The notes: a model not told the origin generated them from the sequence alone. A stretch of 64,000 nt of DNA from Hyperoplus lanceolatus (GCA_026929865.2 CM049398.1:18513501-18577500), one strand, 5' to 3'. Counted from the stretch's first letter, positions 12,259 to 26,214 are shown. Made by a program: numbers and translations.

Positions 12259-12563
12259 GGCGGCAGTGGCGAAGTGGATAGGGAGTTCGCCTCTGGTGTG
12301 CAGGGTCGGAGGTTCGATCCCCCATCTCCCCGCCACATGTCGAAGTGTCCCTGGACAAGACACTGAACCCCGTATTGCTCCCGATAGTTAGCTTAGTTAG
12401 CTTAGCACCCTAGTGCTAAGCCTACCCTGCGTGGTAGCTGCTGCTATCGGTGTATGAATGTGTGTGTGACTGGGTGAATGTGTACAAAAAACAATGTAAA
12501 GCGCTTTGAGTCTGTGATAAACGGAGATATAGCGCTATACAAGTCCATTTACCATTTACCATT
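12259..12563 (+). mobile_element. tRNA-derived SINE (V-SINE-like)
   Basis: A tRNA-like head carries an A box TGGCGAAGTGG (12267-12277) and a B box GGTTCGATCCC (12311-12321), the internal RNA polymerase III promoter of tRNA-derived SINEs. A conserved body follows ('gtccctggacaagacactga', 'aaagcgctttgagt') and a tail of repeated 'ccatttac' (12545-12563). The body contains a small local duplication of 'gttagctta' near 12388-12400. Orientation is + from the box order. The family name is from recall of similar fish SINEs. Confidence 0.85.
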
Positions 12564-13032
12564 ACGACACAACAGAAAAAAGGCCCAACAGCAGTCAAAA
12601 ATACAGAAGCTGGTGTGAAGGCTTTTGTACCACCTTGGAACGTGAATATATAAAGTGAGATATCCTCTGTTAAACTTTCTTTTTTATATCTTTTAGAGGT
12701 AAAACTGGTAGTACAGGCACATTTCAGTGTTTAATTTTGTGTTGACATGCATGATAACTGATGAAAATCATGTCTGTGTCTTGTTTCTGTACAAAAGTGT
12801 AAAATGCATTGATATCTTTCATTCTTGATGCCATATTACGACCCTTTCAACATGGGAGTGTAGTGTAGCATTTATGGTGAGAGTATCTGTTTGGAAATAG
12901 AGCATGGTTCAGCTACAGTGAGCCATATTCAGATTACATAAAGTAGTTTGTGATTGTTGTCAATTGTTTCTTAAATTGTTGAAGAAGTTCTAAGAACACA
13001 GTATTATTAACGCTTCCATTAGTCCCCTTTAG
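12564..13032. other. grik4: Intron 1, nothing recognised
   Basis: No feature seen between the SINE and the fold-back element. Confidence 0.4.
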
Positions 13033-13224
13033 GGTAACACTTTATTTGAAGGCGTATACATAACGCTGTCATAAGACTGTCATAAGACTGTCATTACACT
13101 GTCATGACACATGTCATGAACATTATGAATGGTTATGAATGGTTATGACTGTTGTCATAAAGTGTCATTCGGTAAATTATGTCACGTTTAATGACACATT
13201 GACATTGTATGAGATGTCTTTTTT

Positions 13225-13440
13225 ATGACAACCTGACATAAGCTAAGACAAAATAACTTGTCCATGTCTTGGTAATGACAACCTGACATAAGCTAAGACA
13301 AAATAACTTGGTAATGACAACCTGACATAAGCTAAGACAAAATAACTTGGTAATGACAACCTGACATAAGCTAAGACAAAATAACTTGTCAGTGTCTTAG
13401 TAATGACAACCTGACATTAATGAACACAAAGTATCTTGGT
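13225..13440. repeat. 39-bp tandem array, left arm of fold-back element
   Basis: About four good copies plus one degenerate copy of a 39-bp unit containing 'gacaacctgacataagctaa' followed by 'gacaaaataacttg'. One copy is separated by an extra 'tccatgtctt' segment. The array is mirrored at 17659-17874. Confidence 0.85.
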
Positions 13441-13628
13441 TATGTCGACTTGACATTAACCAATAACATGACCTGTCATAAACATGTAATAGTAGGCTTA
13501 ATAATCAAATGTAAAAAAACTATTTTGATTTATGTTGTAAGATTACATTAAACTGTCATGTGGAAGGTTTTGATATTGACTGTCATGAGACCTTTATTAT
13601 ACTGTCATGAATGTTTCTGTTGGCCTGA

Positions 13629-14140
13629 AGTAAAGTGAAACAATTTGGACAGTTCATTAACATGTCATGAAGCGTTATTACACTGTCTAATGCCTTTATA
13701 ACAGGCTCATGAATGATTCTGTAGGACTAAAGTAAAGTGAAACAATTTGGACATTTCATTAACATGTCATGAAGCGTTATTACACTGTCTAATGCCGTTA
13801 TAACATGCTCATGAATGATTCTGTTGGCCTAAAGTAAAGTGAAACAATTTGGACAGTTCATTAACATGTCATGAAGCGTTATTACACTGTCTAATGCCTT
13901 TATAACAGGCTCATGAATGATTATTTTGGCCTCAGGTAAAGTGAAACAATTTGGACAGTTCATTAACATGTCATGAAGCGTTATTACACTTGTCTAATGC
14001 CTTTATAACATGCTCATGAATGATTATTTTGGCCTAAAGTAAAGTGAAACAATTTGGACAGTTCATTAACATGTCATTAAGCGTTATTACACTGTCTAAT
14101 TTTGACATTGACTGTCATGAAACCTTTATTATACTGTCAT
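13629..14140. repeat. 102-bp tandem array, left arm of fold-back element
   Basis: Successive 'taaagtgaaacaatttggac' motifs start at 13631, 13733, 13835, 13937 and 14040, giving a period of 102-103 bp. Each unit also holds 'cattaacatgtcatgaagcg' and 'gctcatgaatgatt'. The array is mirrored in the right arm (about 17020-17475). Confidence 0.9.
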
Positions 14141-15399
14141 GAAGTATTGACTTTACCTCAAAGTGAAACAATTTGGACTTTTCAGTAAATATTATTACAC
14201 TTAATTATACACACAACAGTGTTAACTGCAGTAGTATCCCCTTTATAGATGTAACATGAAGCATATCAGTATTACATGTGGAAAATACCTTAACAAAAGC
14301 AATATATGTCAAGACAGTCTGTTTTATTTGCATTGAGACACTAAACAAAAAATATATACATACACTTAAAACAGATATAAGAACTACTACTTTAAAATCA
14401 AATGCACTTTCCAGTCCTTAAATTAACAATCCAGAGATTGTATGTTATATAATATATGTTATAATGGCTGCTAAAAATCACAAAAGGAGGGCAAATGGCA
14501 CTCAGCCTTCAAACTTTGTAGGCATGTTAGCTTCAGCATACAACTAGTGCAAACTTGTAAGTGAATACGGTGCTTAAACAGGCAGATTGCAGATCAGCAA
14601 ATCATAGAGCTATTAGCACACACAATAATAACAGAAATATACATTTGATCAGGTTGAAGTAAATAAAAGATACATAAAATAAAAGAGACTGTGTTAGGCC
14701 TACTGCCCTGGCAGTGCGTAGTATGGAGCATGACAGCCAGCTAACATTTAAAAGCCCAATAAAGAATAAAAGACACAATGCTTGACTTCTCTTGTTTCTT
14801 CGTGAACCTTGTATTGGTAGGTTTTTCTTTGTAAAACTGTAAAATAGACATGAAAAAATAAATCAATATACACACAGTACCAGACCTATACAGACAGTAG
14901 ACAATACACAGTAAGTAGTATATGGTAAGTATACACACAGCTATGCTATTCCTATTTAAGTATTAAACAACACATGACTGTAAAAACACAGCTTAGCATG
15001 TATGACAAAGTATAGTGAGCTAGCAAACAATTAGCTTCTGTAGTAGTGTACCTGCTAGCTAACAGGGCCACATGTGCAATCAAATAAACATACAAGTATC
15101 TTACTTTACATTCTTACACCTGAAAGCTAATGTTAACATTGCACACTATCAACACTTACAGACAAATAGTCTCCAAGGCAAAGGCGTTATAAAGAAATAC
15201 TCAGCAGCATGTATAGGCTATGATGTCCCGGTAGACTGCATACAACTGGGAAAAAAATTGTAAGCTAGGCAACGACCGGAGATTTGGCGCTAGATCCTGT
15301 ATGCAACACGTGAGGGCTCACTCTGACGCTTTTTCCAAAAATGAAAATATTAAAACGTCATATTTATTTTATTTATTTATTTATTTAATTGATTGCACT

Positions 15400-15690
15400 T
15401 CATATTTCTGTCATATTTGACACATTTTACACTGTTGAGAGTCAGTTCTCCATTTATAAACATGCACTTTGCATATTTTATACATATTTACATATATTTG
15501 TGTATTTGTAGACACCTGTGCTTGTGTGTATTGTCTGCCAGGTAGCAACGCTGTGTTTTTGTTTGTTTTTGTTTGTTTGTTTGGACATGGCCTTGTCCTT
15601 TGTAATGCTGCTGCTCTATGTGCCTTCAATTGCCCCCTGGGGACAAATAAAGTTTTTTTGAATTTTGAATTTGAATTTGAATTTACTTTG
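15400..15690 (+). mobile_element. LINE/SINE 3'-tail-like insertion in the fold-back centre
   Basis: Unique, non-mirrored sequence ends in 'ggggacaaataaag' and a run of GAATTT repeats (15658-15683), the usual look of the 3' end of a non-LTR element or a SINE sharing such a tail. It lies between the two arms and so probably inserted into the fold-back element. The 5' end is not defined. Confidence 0.5.
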
Positions 15691-15790
15691 AAAAACTGCT
15701 ATACAACAATAATTACTGACTTATAGTTAAGGCAGCACAGACTGTCTTGACATATTGCAATTGCAAGTATTGTTATATAGCAGTTTTCCT
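15691..15790. repeat. Inner inverted repeat at the fold-back centre
   Basis: 'aaaactgctatacaacaat' (from about 15691) is repeated as a near reverse complement 'attgttatatagcagtttt' (to about 15788), forming a second, smaller hairpin near the centre of the 5-kb element. Confidence 0.6.
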
Positions 15791-17019
15791 AAGTGAATAT
15801 GAAGTGTTAATATTTTTATTTTATCTTGGTTTTTGGAAAAAGTGTCAGAGTGAGCCCTCACGTGTTTCATACAGGATCTAGCGCCACATCACCGGTGTTT
15901 CATGTAGCCTACAATTTGTTCACAGTTGTATGCAGACTATAGGACAAGCATAGCCTACAGATAAATGCTGCAGGGTATTTCTTTATAACGCCTTTGCCTT
16001 GGAGACTATTTGTCTGTAAGTGTTGATAGTGTGCAATGTTAACATTAGCTTTCAGGTGTAAGAATGTAAAGTAAGCTACTTGTATGTTTATTTGATTGCA
16101 CATGTGGCCCTGTTAGCTAGCAGGTACACTACTACAGAAGCTAATTGTTTGCTAGCTCACTATACTTTGTCATACATGCTAAGCTGTGTTTTTACAGTCA
16201 TGTGTTGTTTAATACTTAAATAGGAATAGCATAGCTGTGTGTATACTTACCATATACTACTTACTGTGTATTGTCTACTGTCTGTATAGGTCTGGTACTG
16301 TATGTATATTGATTTATTTTTTCATGTCTATGTTACAGTTTTACAAAGAAAAACCTACCAATACAAGGTTCACGAAGAAACAAGAGAAGTCAAGCATTGT
16401 GTCTTTTATTCTTTATTGGGCTTTTAAATGTTAGCTGGCTGTCATGCTCCATACTACGCACTGCCAGGGCAGTAGGCCTACACAGTCTCTTTTATTTTAT
16501 GTATCTTTTATTTACTTCAACCTGATCTAATGTATATTTCTGTTATTATTGTATGTGCTAATAGCTCTATGATTTGCTGATCTGCAATCTGCCTGTTTAA
16601 GCACCGTATTCACTTACAAGTTTGCACTAGTTGTATGCTGAAGCTAACATGCCAACAAAGTTTGAAGGCTGAGTGCCATTTGCCCTCCTTTTGTGTTTAA
16701 GCTGATCTCTTCCTGGTGATTTTTAGCAGCCATTATAACATATATTATATAACATACAATCTCTGGATTGTTAATTTAAGGACTGGAAAGTGCATTTGAT
16801 TTTAAAGTAGTAGTTCTTATTTCTGTTTTAAGTGTATGTATATATTTTTTGTTTAGTGTCTCAATGCAAATAAAACAGACTGTATTGACTTATATTGCTT
16901 TTGTTAAGGTATTTTCCACATGTAATACTGATATGCTTCATGTTACATCTATAAAGGGGATACTACTGCAGTTAACACTGTTGTGTGTATAATTAAGTGT
17001 AATAATATTTACTGAAAAG

Positions 17020-17475
17020 TCCAAATTGTTTCACTTTGAGGTAAAGTCAATACTTCATGACAGTATAATAAAGGTTTCATGACAGTCAATGTCAAAATTA
17101 GACAGTGTAATAACACTTAATGACATGTTAATGAACTGTCCAAATTGTTTCACTTTACTTTAGGCCAAAATAATCATTCATGAGCATGTTATAAAGGCAT
17201 TAGACGGTGTAATAACGCTTCATGACATGTTAATGAACTGTCCAAATTGTTTCACTTTACTTCAGGCCAACAGAATCCTTCATGAGCATGTTATAACGGC
17301 ATTAGACAGTGTAATAACGCTTCATGACATGTTAATGAACTGTCCAAATTGTTTCACTTTACTTTAGTCCTACAGAATCATTCATGAGCCTCTTATAAAG
17401 GCATTAGACAGTGTAATAACGCTTCATGACATGTTAATGAACTGTCCAAATTGTTTCACTTTACTTCAGGCCAAC
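17020..17475. repeat. 102-bp tandem array, right arm of fold-back element
   Basis: About four to five inverted copies of the left-arm unit, recognisable by 'gtccaaattgtttcacttta' at intervals near 102 bp. Confidence 0.85.
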
Positions 17476-17658
17476 AGAAACATTCATGACAGTATAATAA
17501 AGGTCTCATGACAGTCAATATCAAAACCTTCCACATATGACAGTTTAATGTAATCTTACAACATAAATCAAAATAGTTGTTTTTACATTTGATTATTAAG
17601 CCTACTATTACATGTTTATGACAGGTCATGTTATTGGTTAATGTCAAGTCGACATAAC

Positions 17659-17874
17659 CAAGATATTTTGTCTTCATTAATGTCAGGTTGTCATTACAAA
17701 GACACGGACAAGTTATTTTGTCTTAGCTTATGTCAGGTTGTCATTACCAAGTTATTTTGTCTTAGCTTATGTCAGGTTGTCATTACCAAGTTATTTTGTC
17801 TTAGCTTATGTCAGGTTGTCATTACCAAGACATGGACAAGTTATTTTGTCTTAGCTTATGTCAGGTTGTCATAA
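17659..17874. repeat. 39-bp tandem array, right arm of fold-back element
   Basis: Inverted counterpart of 13225-13440, with repeated 'ttagcttatgtcaggttgtc'. The open frame across it (17641-17874) is itself a repeat peptide and not a gene. Confidence 0.85.
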
Positions 17875-18064
17875 AAAAGACATCTCATACAATGTCAATG
17901 TGTCATTAAACGTGACATAATTTACCGAATGACACTTTATGACAACAGTCATAACCATTCATAACCATTCATAATGTTCATGACATGTGTCATGACAGTG
18001 TAATGACAGTCTTATGACAGTCTTATGACAGCGTTATGTATACGCCTTCAAATAAAGTGTTACC

Positions 18065-20192
18065 AACTTGGGTTATCATTGTTTCAGAGGTTGCAAACTC
18101 TGACGTTGACAGCATGTTAATCAATTATGTATTTAATGATCTAATTTGCATTAGTTCAATCATGACATGAATCATGTCATCGGCTGACAATTGTTAATAA
18201 TCTCCAATAAAGGTTGACAGCTTATGAATACGACTGATAATGACATACACCAAACACGCACACTCTCACACTCACACTAACATTCACACACACACACACA
18301 CCCACAAGAGAAAACAGAAAGTTTTCATATTTCTTTTCTCTTCAACAAAAAAAAAGCTTTCAGAGCACCCCTAAGTAATGAAGGAGGAGCACACATTTTT
18401 ATTGGATTTTGCTCTCCTTTTCAACACTCAGTGAGAAAAGACGATTGAGGGTTCTTGTGGGCTGAATTCAATTGGCTCCGATTTCTCAGGAAAAGAGGCT
18501 GAGCGTGTACCTTCTTTACCCAGCTTCCCAAGACTGGCATCACTAGAGCTGTTAGGCAGGGTACGATGCAGTTTGTCTTGAGGTAGATATAAGGGAAGCA
18601 TACCGAGTATGATGTAGCAATTCTCACTGGATGGACCTATTGTTAGTTAAATAAAGTAGAGCTGCAGCTTCCAGGTCTTGAAGAATGTACAATAACGTGA
18701 ACTACCTACACAAATACTTGTAGCCTTAGACTTTGTGGTCATGATTAGTGATTTTATATCATTTCAATCCTTCGGATTTGACACTCAATTTTACAACATT
18801 TCTACATGAAATATACAGTTAGGTATAGTAAAGCTTAGGCAAGTAAAACACTTTGTTAGTTTCAGCAAACATAGTTTTTTAAAAAAAATCAAACCGTTCT
18901 TTTGAGCTATGATTATTCTTCATTGCTCATCTACCACTACATGAAGGGCACACTAGACGTACTGCACTGATGTAGACTTTGGACCCAAGTGCTGCAGAAT
19001 CCAGTATTAAAAACATTTCTAAGGATACAGGGCTGGTGTGTGTGCATGCATGTATTGTATTTATTCATGTGTTTATGCCCATGCTTGAACTCTATGTATT
19101 TCTGGTCACTAAGGGCATGTAAGGTGGATCAGTGGAATTGAAGTCATCAGGTGGAATCTAATAACATTGTTAGCCCAGCTGTGCTGTGCTAATACCCAGA
19201 AGTCAGCAGCGCCACACTGTCAATCCCCCGCTTCAACCCCTAGTATGCACACTCACAGTGACTTATTAAGGCAGGCTGCGAGAACCACCATGGCTGAGTC
19301 ACTGTGCCCTTGCCTCCAGTCAGGTTCATTTTGCCCTCACACACTCTTGACTTCTGTTGGCGCCAATGAACTCATTTGACTCGCTGTTACTGGAAGAGCA
19401 GGAAGAGAGACCATGTGGGAAGGAAAGCTGAGTAAATAACTCTAAGGGAAACATCCCACTTTGCTTTGAAATATCATTTGAATTCTCATCTCAGTTCCTT
19501 TAAAATGAAACTTCCACATGTTTCTTATAAACGAAGGCCTTTAGCACATGCTGGTGTCCAGCTGAGGAGCCATGAGAGGAGAATTCATGATTAATCTCTT
19601 TATAATTCAGTTAAGTGATGTGCATGTCATTAGGTTAATGACAGTCATACACTCATTAAACAGATGTACTCACAGACCTTAAGCCAGAGGGCACATCTGA
19701 TGGAAAACGCTTTGGAAACTACGTGTTACCAGAGCCAACAGCTCAGTTTGCTCAGTTTCGCTTTGAAGTAAGTCAGCCAATTTGGAAATGTTTGTTCAGG
19801 ATATTTCTGAAAGGTTTTCATAAAAGTGGATTTAATGTGCATGCAAAGACAAATATCAACCCTTGGTGTTGACTGAAAGGGGGGAGACTTTATGATTAAT
19901 CTTCAAGGTTTCAATTATATGGCTGGTGCTGGGCCCACTCGTCGAGCTAATAGCACAAAAGGCAGATAGGACTGATGTTACGCAATTATGCACACTGCTT
20001 TGCTCCTGAGCTTTGCACATAAATTATTCAGTGAATCTGATAGTCACAGTGTACAGACATGTAGATTGTGTGTGTGTGTACAATACTTTGTTTCAATAAC
20101 ACACCCGAACACAAACAAAAAACATAACCTCTTGAATGAAGGTATTCTCACTGGATTTGATAAGGACAGATTCAGCTGAATGTTTGCATGTG
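18065..20192. other. grik4: Intron 1, nothing recognised
   Basis: A short CA-rich patch lies near 18255-18302. Otherwise no exon, RNA gene or confident repeat. Confidence 0.45.
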
Positions 20193-22193
20193 CACACTAA
20201 TGCTTCACAATCCTCAGCTATTCACAACCATAAAAACATTGGTACTTAGATTATTAACAAACTAATTAGATGCTGTAGGGTGATGTTTGTGGATGTGTAA
20301 TGGAGCTTGCCACATGCAGAGATGGAAGAGCATAGTTCATATGAGTGCACTATTACTGTATGCTTTGCAGTCCCGTGGTGGTGTATGATAAAGTTTATAA
20401 CCAGGTTATTACGCAGGAGACTCATGGCTCAAGTCTAAATGGAATGAGGCAAATGCTCCTATGGAGATGTCACATCATTTATACAAGACCTAATGGATCA
20501 TCCATTAGATGTTATGTTTGGCTGTGGTTCAGTTCTTTACACTGAACGGTCGGGGTAATGTGGTGTGGAATGTACACAAGAGTATTAACTCCCATTGTGC
20601 TTTAAAATTGCGTCATAAAATGTTACCCTAATGAAGTTGTCGTACAAGTACAGGATAGATAACCATCTACAATGACCAGGTGGGGAGAGGAGACTTCTAC
20701 GACCAGACAAAATGGTCAATGTTTAATTTTTAATGATTATTTTATTTTTTATTAATACTTGCTATTGCAACCATACAATGTCCAATCGGGGAATAATTAA
20801 GTATTTATCCATACATCTATCTCTATCAATCTCAAACTGAGATGGACATGATCACTCATGCATTTACTGCATTCGTAACACTTAAATCATTCTAAGTGTC
20901 TTTTCACTTGCATAAGCAACAAAGTTCCCCCAGCAGTACAGAAGTAGTCCTGTATTACGGTGGTAGGCCTTGTCTTTTCATTCTCCCTGTAACATGATGA
21001 ATTCTGATGAAAATCCCTATGATTACTTTTAAAGGCCTGCATGATTATGCACCCACCTACAGTATGCGAGTGAGCTCTAGCTATTGTCCTGCTACATGCT
21101 GGATGTGTAATCTACAATAATTAGCACTTGATTCTTTGACCTGCATTTTCTACAAGAAGAACCAAGGAAAGTTTTGTACTATTTATTTGACTTAATCCAC
21201 ATTTGCGCCTCACAACGCTGTATCTCCCAGACAATGACACCAATTCTATCATAGCAGTAGCTGTTGTTGTGCAGTGGCTCTTGACTGCACTCATCCATTA
21301 CAGGCAGTGTGTTGCGGAGGGAGCCCTGCTTTTAGCTTTTAAAGGCAATTAGAGGAGATAATTTGATTAGTCATGATTGATGCCAACACTTATTGTAATT
21401 TATCCTTACCCCTATTCTAAATCATTTTACACCTGCACCACTGCTGTGCTAACATCTCTGGTATCAGAAATGACCATACATGTGTTGTGACAGCTAATGG
21501 TGACACTCTATGAACTTGTGCCAGTGAATGCGCCTCGTTTCATGAAAGCATAACTATAAATTCTGAAAATGCTCTGGCTCTCCTCCTGTGGAGAGCTATT
21601 ATCTCTCCTGACAGCCAGTGGAGAAAAAGAGCTTTTGTTGACTGTTTTCATTAGGGCAGAACAATACAACCCCAATTCCAGTTACATATGGATGCATACC
21701 AGCTCATGCTCATACAGCAGGCAAAATCATTTTCTATCCCCTTCTCTCTCCCTGGTTCTCTCTATATGTTTTTTTAACTGTGCTGCTAGTAAACTTGAAC
21801 TTTCCTGATGTCTTCTCATTTAGCTGCTTGTTTCTCTGATGCAGTGATAAGCTCAGATGCTCAGATGGCTAGAGCATGGCCGTTACAATATGTTCTGCAT
21901 TTGACTCTGTAACAGCATCTAAAGAGTGGGAAGAAATGATAAAGACCTTTATAGTGCGTAACAACAATGTTCAGGGATAATAATGACAGGATGGCAGGAT
22001 GATTGCGTGTAATTGTGATGATAATTCTGGATCAGAAAAAAATGAGGGCACATAGAAAATCGCACACGCACACAGCCAAGGCCATATCCTTTTCTTTGTC
22101 CTTCTTCCAGCACTGTTGGAAGGTGGAAAAGATGATCACAAATGGCTGCCATTACAGGGAGCTGCCCCTGTGCAATTCCTTCCAGATAAGAAG

Positions 22194-22194
<1 letters not shown>

Positions 22195-22239
<45 letters not shown>
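22195..22239. repeat. (CA)n microsatellite
   Basis: About 45 bp of CA dinucleotides; the counterpart in copy 2 is at 34586-34628. Confidence 0.97.
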
Positions 22240-22240
<1 letters not shown>

Positions 22241-25200
22241 GTTGCAGTACATGTACACATTGGCCTTGCTTTAGAGAGAAGAGCAAGGTCTTTCTTACAG
22301 GTATAGATCCACGTATAGCTCTATTGCTCAAATTGATGGCAGCTATATCCATGGGCTGGGATCACCACATGGTTTGTATGGGATTGGCTCTACCACTGCA
22401 GAAAAACAGTAATGGCTGAGATTAAAACACTGATGAAATATAACCCTTGCTATGGCTAGGCACTTTCATTGACCTATCAGAGTAGTTGTTTTCTCTGTCT
22501 CACTCCAGTCACCGAGGGCTGTGTGTTATGGTGCAGCAAGGAATTTCAGAAATGTCTATAATTTCTCTGTAAAGTGTAAATGTTTTAATGTTTCTGTTTA
22601 AAGGAAGTCAAGTGTCCACTCAACTACATGTTAAGACACATGCTGCTGCTTTTGACCCACCAGAAAGACGCTTCACTAAGGTTCAATCTGTTTTCAGTTG
22701 TCAGCACTGACCAACTTGTAGGAATGACATAATCCCTCTCTGGGTACTGTAAAGGTGGTGTAAAGTGCTTTAAGTCCTGGACCAACAGATTGTCTACAGT
22801 AAAGTAGAATCATTGTGGGCCAATTCACTGTCCTTGCTGGCAGTGTTTTAACAAACTGAAATGGGTGAATACTACACTTTTAAAAGTATTAAGCGCTGAC
22901 AACATTTTTAATTCCACATGAGATTTCAAGACGAGACAGATTAGACATGCGCCATGTTATGCTTTGAAAATATAACCATAACAATCTAAATATACTAATA
23001 TGCCTGATTTAAAAAAAAAAACTTTAATACAGCAATGTTTTGAAACATTTATTTGAGCTTTAATAAGTTAAGGATGAATAGGAACTACAGCAAGCAGTTT
23101 AAATATGTAAAGGCCAAGGCATTTTTTAAAAATGTTTTACAGTATAGCCTCAGGCTATTAACGCTTCAGAGATTAGTGTTGATCCAACAACATGACACTA
23201 AATAGAAAAACAGACTTCTCATCTTGTGTAGTAGTGCAATAGAAATGTTGTTATTAAATTGAGTCAAATAAGTTTTATTTGTGTTCTAAACTTTTTGTGG
23301 TAGCACTTTGGGTTGGTAGTTCACACATCGGATGAGGATCTGATGAGAAAATCTATTATTTTTAGAACACTATCTGCTGGTGTTAACATTTTACTAAAGT
23401 AAAGATTTAAACCCCACAGTTTATAACTCCTAGTAGTCCCATATAAACAGGTGGTGAATTTGCACACTGATTTGGTTCCTGTGCCCCTGTGTCAAATGCC
23501 TTTCTTCTCTCATCCATCCATGTTATATCTGCATGCGTAAATGATCCACTCACACACGTGCACATATGGAGAGGACCCCTCTCCCACAGCAGATACACAC
23601 TCCTCTGTTGACACCTTCTTCTGCCAGTCCCACTCCATTATGCCACATGTTTGATCAGGTTTCACAGTGAAGCGTTTGGCGAGTCCTCAGAGCCCTCTTC
23701 ACCAGCTGTGGCCAGGCCCTTTGCCATTACAATTGGTTGGCACTGCCATTGGCAGCTGCCACGCTTGCCTTGAGCACCACCGCTGGCTACACAGATGTGT
23801 GTTGTGTGTGTAAGGTACTTGTGCACTTACCTGCGACTGTGTGCTAACACCTATGTGCACACTCACTCACACATGCCTTCATCCATCTTTTTATCTTTTG
23901 GCATTGCCTGCTGTCCTATTGGAAATTCATTGCCATGTGTTAATGGTTATTTACCAGGCCCTTCTCCAGGAGTAAAGGAATGGCTGCTTGCTCAATGGCT
24001 AACTAACCCTGGGAGGGAGCTGTAGTTGGCTTGTGCCCAGCACCAAGTAGTTTTTATTTTACACAGATGTGTAGATACCAAGTCACGAGTTATGATGGGG
24101 GAAAACTTGTTGTGAATTAATTTGTGGTATATTTCAGTGATTCAGCTCATGCAGGGAATGGTGGTCGTGAGATCTGAGAAACAGACTGTAGATGCTGTAG
24201 GGCAACAAAGAGTTTTTTATTGTTATTCTTTGTTTTACTCAAACAAAACTAATTACGCGACCAAGAGAAGGATGCCAGTGAGGCCAACTTAGCTACATGT
24301 CAATGGTTTTCAGATAATGATGCTTCTGTGAATGTTGCCTAGTAACAACATTCAGCTCTCTCAGACTCTGCTCTGTTTGTATTGTTTATTAACTAGACAA
24401 AGTTCTAATTAAAAATAGACTAACAAACGAAAATGACTGAGAAATTATAAAAACAAGTCTCTTTTTAAATGAATTGAAGTTTGAATAAGAGTTGAACGTC
24501 AGAGGAAAATGAAGGATGGAGATATGGTTGATAGAAAGGGAACTAATGAATAGGCGTGCGTGTTGATTTTTTGTAGAACTGTTTGAAAATCAAACTAATG
24601 AGGGCATAGACGGATTGATAGCATCCAGAAAATAGAAAATGTTTTCTTTTTGAGTATAACTACAAAGGGAGAATCCGTTAGTCAAAATACAGTATGTTTA
24701 TATGTTCATATTCCCTGTGAGTCCAGCACAATGCATGATTATTATACGAGATTAAACTGATGATTTAATAGATTTTTTGTTTTCTTCAAAACAATGAAAA
24801 ATAGTTCAGCCAGTTATTTTACAAATGATTTTCATAGCATGGCTAAGCATTTTAGGTTTATGCAACACCAAAGCGCACATTGAAACAACAATATGCAATG
24901 GCAAAAACAACCCTCAGGTTATTGTTACCATGACAGCAAATCAAAGTAAATCTAGTTTACATGAAAATATTGTTGAGGAGAGAATAAAATTTTGATGTAG
25001 AATAACATGCATTTATATGCTTTGGCTTGTTGCCTTTTATTCTTCAATCTTTTAGGCCATGCATTCTACAATTAAACCATATACAAACAATGCAAATTGG
25101 AAAATGGCAAATAAACAATTAAATGCTTAGCACTGTAAATCAGAACATAATCCAGTCATCATCCACCCAATGAGGATAAAAGTGCAGCAGTAGAGGCAGA

Positions 25201-25943
25201 AGCGCGGAGCTCGGACAAGTAAACAACAGAGGATCAGATGGATTAACAAGGTACAGGTGGTAGAGAAATGACAAATTCCATGGCAGAACACCATGGACAC
25301 CATTGATAAGATAAGCACAGGCCTCAATTAAATGAGCACAAACATGTGACTGGAACTCTGGGGCAGTATGGCAGTCTATTAACTGTGTACAGACAGGTAG
25401 GCTATTTTCACTGTGCAGCCAACTGTGTTATTAACTCGCTCCGCACGGAATCAATTGACAGGTCTCCAGGTGTCAGTGTGTGTGTTTGCGTGGCTTTACT
25501 CCTTTCCTCTTTTCGCAACTCCGGTCTCCCATCAGCGGATCCCTGACTGTATAGGGTCAGTGGGTGATTGTCCCTCTTGTATTTTCTCCTATCTCTTTCC
25601 CTCAGATTACACAGAGTGCAGTCCTATAGGGAAGCGCCATGGATTACTGTACACTTCCGCTCACCTGTGTCCTGTCCGGCCCTGTCCCCCGGACCCCTCA
25701 CCTTATCAGCTGCATGCACACTCCATCTGGAGCTACCATGTGTATCCCCATGCCTTGGACCTTTAACAACCCCAATGGCAAAAGCATTTTGCTTGTTTAA
25801 GTGTCAGGTGCTTTAAGCACACAGTGTTTGCCCTTGCATATCCCTTGGGGTCTACCAGTTACATGTTATTTTAGCTTTTTTGTTTTGCCTGCGTGTTGAC
25901 ATCCCACACCTATTTAACATTCAAGACATATTTTTGGAGCGGC

Positions 25944-25944
<1 letters not shown>

Positions 25945-26004
<60 letters not shown>
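25945..26004. repeat. (TG)n microsatellite with one interruption
   Basis: About 60 bp of TG with a TGCGTG interruption near 25970. The copy 2 counterpart (38336-38401) is longer and lacks the interruption. Confidence 0.97.
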
Positions 26005-26006
<2 letters not shown>

Positions 26007-26214
26007 CATTTGAAAGGTGCCACGTTGGCGTTAGGTGGACTCCATGGCCCTGACTAGCCATCTGGCTCCCATGTGCTGTTTCGATGCCAGTATAATATGG
26101 CAGAAATGGCCCCTCAGCTGCAGCACCAGTAGAAACTGTAAGAAACATTACCAATGGCCTATGTGACTGCAAAGGCATAGTGCATTAGATCCCTGGTGTT
26201 AAAGCAGTGGCTAA

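Larger units (their letters stand above)
13033..18064. mobile_element. Large fold-back element (about 5.0 kb, arms about 2.3 kb)
   Basis: Both ends read GGTAACACTTTATTTGAAGG in inverted orientation (13033 onwards; reverse complement ending at 18064). The inverted similarity continues through 13033-~15345 and ~15820-18064. Both arms carry a mirrored 39-bp tandem array, a mirrored 102-bp tandem array and the same unique sequence; for example, an identical 65-residue frame appears at 14741-14938 (-) and 16237-16434 (+) with one change. Only about 470 bp at the centre is not mirrored at large scale. No transposase frame is present, so the element is non-autonomous. Flanks (CCCTTTAG / AACTTGGG) give no clear target-site duplication, and the superfamily is undetermined. 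Confidence 0.85.

Noticed and set aside
12259-12330. Possible functional tRNA gene (A and B boxes present)
   Set aside because: No cloverleaf pairing consistent with a mature tRNA, and the box region continues directly into a SINE body and tail.
13225-13440. CRISPR-like array of short repeats
   Set aside because: Units are contiguous tandem repeats without unique spacers, mirrored in the other arm of a eukaryotic mobile element.
14741-14938. 65-residue frame conserved almost perfectly with 16237-16434
   Set aside because: The conservation comes from the inverted arms of the fold-back element, not from selection on a peptide; the frame is short and has no domain.
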